Positions 59,344 through 64,000 of a stretch of 64,000 bases of DNA are shown here, in pieces. The stretch comes from Ectobacillus sp048976805 (GTDB lineage Bacteria; Bacillota; Bacilli; Bacillales; Bacillaceae_G). The notes below the pieces were generated by a model. That model saw only the letters and a program-made list of their open reading frames with translations, ran no database searches and was not told the origin of the DNA. Position 1 is the first letter of the stretch, and every line of letters starts with the position of its first letter. Made by a program: the position numbers and the translations under genes. The DNA lies in assembly GCA_048976805.1 (NCBI GenBank), contig JBHGUR010000079.1, positions 62,001 to 126,000 on the forward strand, in the 5' to 3' direction.

Positions 59344-59372
59344 GCTAGGAAGATTTCTTCCTAGCTTTTTTT
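59344..59372 (+). terminator. Terminator after cotE
   Basis: GCTAGGAAGA (59344-59353) pairs perfectly with TCTTCCTAGC (59356-59365) around a two-base loop, followed by seven T. Confidence 0.9.
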
Positions 59373-59404
59373 ATGTTTCTGAAACGCTTCCTAAAAACGT
59401 TTCA

Positions 59405-59423
59405 TGCTATAATATGTTATAAT
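59405..59423 (+). promoter_or_regulatory. Tandem extended -10 promoters for mutS-mutL
   Basis: TGC-TATAAT (59405-59413) and TGT-TATAAT (59415-59423) are two perfect extended -10 elements 10 nt apart, without clear -35 boxes. An inverted repeat GAAACG (59381-59386) / CGTTTC (59398-59403) lies immediately upstream. Confidence 0.65.
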
Positions 59424-59459
59424 TCATTTTTAGGGAATATAGAAAGATGGAGGAAACCG

Positions 59460-62090
59460 ATGGCACAGTATACGCCTATGATACAACAATATTTGAAAAT
59501 CAAGGCAGACTATCAAGATGCCTTTTTATTTTTTCGCCTAGGCGATTTTTATGAAATGTTTTTTGATGATGCGGTAAAAGCCGCCCATGAACTTGAAATT
59601 ACGTTAACGAGCCGTGACGGCGGCGGAAGCGAGCGCATTCCGATGTGCGGTGTTCCGTACCATTCGGCGCGCAATTATATTGAGCAGCTCGTAGAAAAAG
59701 GCTATAAAGTGGCGATTTGCGAGCAGGTGGAGGATCCGAAAACAGCCAAAGGTGTAGTGCGCCGCGAGGTTGTGCAGCTTATTACACCGGGAACGATGAT
59801 GGAAGGCCGTACCATTGATGAAAAGGAAAACAACTTTCTTGTTTCGTTAACGAAATTTGAGGATGGTTCCTTCGGTTTAGCGTGCAACGATTTGACAACC
59901 GGGCAAAATACAGTAACATTGCTCGGCGGCTCCGCCGAAGATGTTCTGCTAGAGGTATATTCTCTTGGCGCAAAGGAAATAGTCATTGCTTCTTCTTTCC
60001 CGGAGGAAGAGTTAAAAAGAGTGACAGAGAAGCTGAAAATTACAATTTCCTATGAAGATGAAACGGGCATTCCAGATGGACTGGCCCACCTTACAGAGCA
60101 GATTACACAAACAAAGCTTGTCGATACGTTCGGCAGGCTGCTGCGCTACGTATTGCGCACGCAAAAGCGTTCGTTAGACCATCTGCAGCCTGTTGAAATG
60201 TATTATACGAATGAGTTTATGAAAATTGACGTTCATTCCAAACGCAACCTGGAACTGACAGAAACGATCCGTACGAAGGAGAAAACCGGCTCATTATTAT
60301 GGCTGCTTGATAAAACTAAAACAGCGATGGGCGGCCGCATGCTGAAGCAATGGCTGGAGCGCCCGCTTGTCGTGAAAGGCCAAATTGAACAGCGGCAGAT
60401 GATGGTCGAAACGTTTGTGAACAATTATTTTGTGCGTGAAGATATAAAAGAAAAACTAAAAGAAGTATACGACCTGGAACGTTTGGCCGGAAAAGTCGCA
60501 TATGGAAATGTAAATGCGAGAGATTTGCTGCAATTGAAGCGGTCGCTTTTGCAAATTCCTGAAATTATCGAATTAGTAACACAACTTAATAATTCATACG
60601 CTGATGCACTCGTACAAAATTTAGATCCGTGCGAAAGCCTTGCTCGGTTATTAGAGTGCAGTATCCAGGATAATCCGCCTTTATCCGTCAAGGAAGGAGA
60701 CATTATCAAGGATGGCTACAATGAGCAATTGGATCAATACCGCTATATTAGCAAGAATGGAAAAACGTGGATTGCCGAGTTGGAAAAGCGCGAACGGGAA
60801 CTCACGGGCATTAAATCTTTAAAAGTTGGGTATAACCGTATTTTCGGTTATTATATCGAGGTGACAAAAGCAAATTTATCGTTGCTTCCAGATGGGCGCT
60901 ATGAACGAAAGCAAACATTGGCGAATGCTGAGCGCTTTATTACGGACGAGCTAAAGGAAAAAGAAGCGATGATATTGGGAGCAGAGGAAAAAATCGTCCA
61001 ACTCGAATATGATTTGTTCGTCCAGCTTCGTGAGCAAGTAAAGCTATATATTCCAAAATTGCAGCAGCTTGCTAAGGTAATTAGCGAGCTAGATGTGTTA
61101 CAGAGCTTTGCAACCGTAAGTGAGGAAGAACAGTTTGTCAAGCCGCTGCTCACAGCGAACCGGGAAATTTACATTAAAGATGGTCGCCATCCGGTTGTAG
61201 AAAAGGTGCTTGAAGGAAAAACATATGTACCGAATGATGTACACATGCAACAAAATTTGGATATTTTGCTGATTACAGGTCCGAATATGTCCGGTAAAAG
61301 CACCTATATGCGCCAGCTTGCTCTTATTGCCGTAATGGCACAAATCGGCTGCTTTGTTCCTGCGAGCGAAGCGGTACTGCCTATCTTTGATCAAATTTTT
61401 ACGCGTATTGGCGCGGCGGATGATTTAATTTCCGGACAAAGCACGTTTATGGTAGAGATGCTTGAAGCAAAGAATGCGATTGCCAATGCGACGGAAAAAA
61501 GCTTGATTTTGTTTGATGAAATCGGCCGCGGCACGTCAACGTATGACGGAATGGCGCTTGCCCAAGCGATTATTGAATATATACACGATTATATCGGGGC
61601 AAAAACGTTGTTTTCGACACACTATCATGAATTAACCGTATTAGAAGGGGAGTTAAGCAAGCTGCAAAATGTCCATGTGTCTGCGATTGAAGAAAACGGC
61701 AAGGTTGTGTTTCTTCATAAAATTCAGCAAGGGGCAGCTGATAAGAGTTACGGCATTCATGTGGCCGAGCTTGCCGAATTGCCGGCTGCTTTAATTTCAC
61801 GGGCAAAGGAAGTGCTGGCGGCGCTTGAAGGGCAGGAAGCAAAAGAGATGCAAAAACTTTTAGTAAAGGAAGAAGAGCCGAAGGAGGATTTGGGGCATAC
61901 AGCGGAGGCGGCGCAGCTTTCTTTCTTTGCAGAGTCGGAGCCATTAGGGGTTAAAAAGGGACAGCCACTCGCATTAAAAGAAAAAGAAGTGCTTGAAAAA
62001 ATTCAAAAAATGGATTTGCTTGATATGACACCGCTTGAGGCAATTAATGAATTGTATAGGCTGCAAAAATTATTAAAGAAACAGGGGTGA
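59460..62090 (+). CDS. mutS: DNA mismatch repair protein MutS
   Basis: Recognises mismatches and loops. The 876-residue protein has the mismatch-reading Phe30-x-Glu32 (GDFYEMFF) in the N-terminal domain, then the connector, lever and clamp domains. The ATPase has Walker A GPNMSGKST (607-615), SQSTFM-type signature GQSTFMVEM, Walker B LILFDEIGRGTSTYDG and THYHEL. A beta-clamp-binding-like QLSFF is at the C-terminal region (AAQLSFFAE). ATG 59460 follows GATGGAGGAAACC. It lies 4 nt before mutL. Confidence 0.98.
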   Translation: MAQYTPMIQQYLKIKADYQDAFLFFRLGDFYEMFFDDAVKAAHELEITLTSRDGGGSERIPMCGVPYHSARNYIEQLVEKGYKVAICEQVEDPKTAKGVVRREVVQLITPGTMMEGRTIDEKENNFLVSLTKFEDGSFGLACNDLTTGQNTVTLLGGSAEDVLLEVYSLGAKEIVIASSFPEEELKRVTEKLKITISYEDETGIPDGLAHLTEQITQTKLVDTFGRLLRYVLRTQKRSLDHLQPVEMYYTNEFMKIDVHSKRNLELTETIRTKEKTGSLLWLLDKTKTAMGGRMLKQWLERPLVVKGQIEQRQMMVETFVNNYFVREDIKEKLKEVYDLERLAGKVAYGNVNARDLLQLKRSLLQIPEIIELVTQLNNSYADALVQNLDPCESLARLLECSIQDNPPLSVKEGDIIKDGYNEQLDQYRYISKNGKTWIAELEKRERELTGIKSLKVGYNRIFGYYIEVTKANLSLLPDGRYERKQTLANAERFITDELKEKEAMILGAEEKIVQLEYDLFVQLREQVKLYIPKLQQLAKVISELDVLQSFATVSEEEQFVKPLLTANREIYIKDGRHPVVEKVLEGKTYVPNDVHMQQNLDILLITGPNMSGKSTYMRQLALIAVMAQIGCFVPASEAVLPIFDQIFTRIGAADDLISGQSTFMVEMLEAKNAIANATEKSLILFDEIGRGTSTYDGMALAQAIIEYIHDYIGAKTLFSTHYHELTVLEGELSKLQNVHVSAIEENGKVVFLHKIQQGAADKSYGIHVAELAELPAALISRAKEVLAALEGQEAKEMQKLLVKEEEPKEDLGHTAEAAQLSFFAESEPLGVKKGQPLALKEKEVLEKIQKMDLLDMTPLEAINELYRLQKLLKKQG

Positions 62091-62094
62091 GCAG

Positions 62095-63978
62095 ATGGGG
62101 AAAATTCGAAAGCTTGATGATCAGCTCTCTAATTTGATTGCGGCAGGAGAGGTTGTCGAACGGCCTGCTTCTGTCGTGAAGGAACTAGTAGAGAACGCAA
62201 TTGATGCAAACAGTACCGTTGTCGAAATATATTTGGAGGAAGCGGGGCTTTCGAAAATCCGGATTGTCGACAACGGGGATGGCATCGAAGAAGATGATTG
62301 CCTGCTTGCTTTTGACCGCCATGCGACAAGCAAGATTAAGGATGAAACCGACTTGTTCCGTATTCGTACGCTCGGCTTTCGAGGAGAGGCGTTGCCGAGC
62401 ATTGCATCTGTCAGCGAGTTAAGTCTTATTACAAGCACGGGAAATGTGCCCGGGACACATCTTGTCATTAAAGGCGGCGAGGTGCTGAAGCATGAAAAAA
62501 CAGCGAGCCGCAAAGGAACAGAAATTACGGTGCAAAATCTATTCTTCAATACCCCGGCTCGCTTAAAGTATATGAAAACTATTAATACAGAACTCGGCAA
62601 TATTACCGATTTAGTATACCGTATTGCGATGGCGCATCCAGAAGTGTCAATTCGGTTATTTCATAACGATAAAAAAATCCTTCACACGTCCGGAAATGGC
62701 GATGTGCGCCAAGTTCTCGCAGCTATTTACGGTATCCCAACTGCAAAAAAAATGGTTCCTATTGAAGCGCAGTCGCTTGATTTTACAATTAAAGGATTTA
62801 TGGCACTGCCTGAAATTACGCGCGCTTCCCGCAATTATATTTCAACGATTGTAAATGGGCGGTATATACGCAATTATTCGCTCATAAAAGCGATTCAGCA
62901 GGGCTATCATACGCTGCTTCCAGTCGGCCGCTATCCGGTTGGATTTTTGTCGATTGAGATGGACCCGATGCTCGTGGATGTGAATGTCCATCCGGCAAAG
63001 CTTGAGGTGCGCTTTAGTAAAGAGGCCGAGCTTCTTGCTTTGGTGGAAGAGGCGTTAAAAAAGGCCTTCCAAAAGGTGAAACTGATTCCCGATGCGGTCG
63101 TACAGACGCGTAAAAAGCAACAAGATGAAAGCGTACAAGGGGTGTTTCATTTAGAGCACACCCCAAAAATGCAATTTCCAGAAATTAAGCTTCCGACAGG
63201 AATGCTATTGCAGGAAAAAGTGCAGGTGGAGGATAGGGAAGAGGCGGTTGAGCATAGAGATGTATGGAGCGTAAAGGAGACAGCGTCCGAGCAACCGGCA
63301 AGGCAAGATGTTGTTTTGGCCGAAGAGCATGAGTTTCCAGAAATGGAACGGGACGATCCTGAAGAAATCGAGTGCGCAGTAGAAATGGACGGAAATGACT
63401 TGCCGCCTTTATATCCGGTGGGCCAGATGCACGGCACATATATATTGGCGCAAAATGACAGAGGCCTTTATATTATTGACCAGCATGCCGCCCAAGAACG
63501 GATTAACTATGAATACTACAGGGAAAAAGTCGGGAAGGTTGCTTCCGAGGTGCAGGAGCTTTTAATTCCGTATCGTATTGATTTGCCATTAAACGAATAT
63601 TTATGGGTGGAAGAGCGGCTGGAAGAACTGAAAAAAGTCGGCTTATTTTTAGAGCCGTTTGGCCAGCAAAGCTTTATCATTCGCTCGCATCCGACGTGGT
63701 TTCCAAAAGGGAAGGAAACGGAAATTATTGAAGAGATGATGCAGCAAGTGTTAAAGCTAAAAAAAGTGGATGTGAAAAAGCTGCGCGAGGAAGCAGCGAT
63801 CATGATGAGCTGCAAAGCCTCCATTAAGGCGAACCAATATTTAAAGCACGAAGAGATTTTTGCACTGCTTGAGACACTTCGCAAAACAACAAACCCGTAC
63901 ACATGCCCGCACGGACGCCCCATTATCGTGCATCATTCTACGTATGAGCTAGAGAAGATGTTTAAGAGGGTCATGTAA
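62095..63978 (+). CDS. mutL: DNA mismatch repair endonuclease MutL
   Basis: Couples MutS to strand incision. The 627-residue protein has an N-terminal GHKL ATPase (Glu33 and Asn34 in ELVENAIDAN; DNGDGI; FRGEALPSIASV) and a variable acidic linker (about 335-440). The C-terminal endonuclease domain has the metal motif DQHAAQERINYE (462-473) and CPHGRPI. The endonuclease motif fits an organism without MutH. ATG 62095 follows AGGGGTGAGC. The 22 bases after it contain no recognisable gene start. Confidence 0.97.
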   Translation: MGKIRKLDDQLSNLIAAGEVVERPASVVKELVENAIDANSTVVEIYLEEAGLSKIRIVDNGDGIEEDDCLLAFDRHATSKIKDETDLFRIRTLGFRGEALPSIASVSELSLITSTGNVPGTHLVIKGGEVLKHEKTASRKGTEITVQNLFFNTPARLKYMKTINTELGNITDLVYRIAMAHPEVSIRLFHNDKKILHTSGNGDVRQVLAAIYGIPTAKKMVPIEAQSLDFTIKGFMALPEITRASRNYISTIVNGRYIRNYSLIKAIQQGYHTLLPVGRYPVGFLSIEMDPMLVDVNVHPAKLEVRFSKEAELLALVEEALKKAFQKVKLIPDAVVQTRKKQQDESVQGVFHLEHTPKMQFPEIKLPTGMLLQEKVQVEDREEAVEHRDVWSVKETASEQPARQDVVLAEEHEFPEMERDDPEEIECAVEMDGNDLPPLYPVGQMHGTYILAQNDRGLYIIDQHAAQERINYEYYREKVGKVASEVQELLIPYRIDLPLNEYLWVEERLEELKKVGLFLEPFGQQSFIIRSHPTWFPKGKETEIIEEMMQQVLKLKKVDVKKLREEAAIMMSCKASIKANQYLKHEEIFALLETLRKTTNPYTCPHGRPIIVHHSTYELEKMFKRVM

Positions 63979-64000
63979 TTGAAGTGTAGAGAAATAAAGG

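Noticed and set aside
59373..59460. Longer N-terminus of MutS starting at 59373
   Set aside because: It would begin inside the cotE terminator T-run, upstream of the promoter; ATG 59460 has a strong binding site and the family start.
1..64000. CRISPR array, prophage, restriction or toxin-antitoxin system, rRNA or tRNA
   Set aside because: No regularly spaced direct repeats, phage or defence genes, or rRNA/tRNA sequence were seen; apart from the small repeats the content is core chromosome.

Overview
The window is a contiguous stretch of chromosome from an endospore-forming Bacillaceae bacterium. The evidence is the sporulation genes (spoVFA, spoVFB, spoIIIE, spoVS, cotE, ymxH), strong Bacillus-type ribosome binding sites with frequent GTG and TTG starts, moderate GC, and a gene order that follows the uppS-to-mutL region of Bacillus. 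I recall the nucleoside ABC transporter after spoIIIE and the korAB pair after spoVS as closer to the B. cereus group than to B. subtilis 168. The sequence alone does not fix the species. All convincing genes are on the + strand.

Layout. 1-5.3 kb: envelope lipid and isoprenoid genes (3' end of uppS, cdsA, dxr), the site-2 protease rseP and proS. 5.3-9.7 kb: polC. 9.7-17.3 kb: the translation and transcription-factor operon rimP-nusA-rnpM-ylxQ-infB-ylxP-rbfA, then truB, ribF and rpsO. 17.4-29.4 kb: pnp, the deacetylase-like ylxY, mlpA, ymxH, dipicolinate synthase spoVFA-spoVFB, the diaminopimelate/lysine genes asd-dapG-dapA, and rnjB. 29.5-33.4 kb: a small secreted protein of unknown function, tepA, ylzJ and spoIIIE. 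33.4-39.6 kb: a guanine-class purine riboswitch, a GntR regulator and a BMP-type nucleoside ABC transporter. 39.7-48.5 kb: ymfF-ymfH-ymfI-ymfJ-ymfK-rodZ-pgsA-cinA and recA with a LexA box. 48.5-53.2 kb: a transposase remnant, rny, ymdB, spoVS and an M19 dipeptidase. 53.2-64 kb: korA-korB, miaB, ricA, cotE, mutS and mutL.

How the genes work together. DapA product feeds both lysine/cell-wall synthesis and, through SpoVFA/B, spore dipicolinate. RNase J2, RNase Y and PNPase are three RNA-decay enzymes within 34 kb. MutS and MutL, the latter with the endonuclease motif, form the mismatch-repair pair, and RecA is under a near-consensus LexA site. Sporulation control is readable in the DNA: sigma-K-like promoters before spoVF and cotE, and a sigma-H-like promoter before spoVS.

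Non-core sequence is limited to intergenic insertions. Four copies of a dispersed inverted-repeat element (ends related to GGCTCTGTTAAA) lie just downstream of the terminators of dapA, spoIIIE, recA and ricA. A 50-codon fragment matching the start of IS1182-type transposases lies beside the recA copy. I found no CRISPR array, prophage, rRNA, tRNA or large unknown gene cluster, and nothing I would call a new multi-gene system. The most open items are the repeat family, the secreted protein at 29.5 kb, the riboswitch-transporter unit and the structured leader of korAB.
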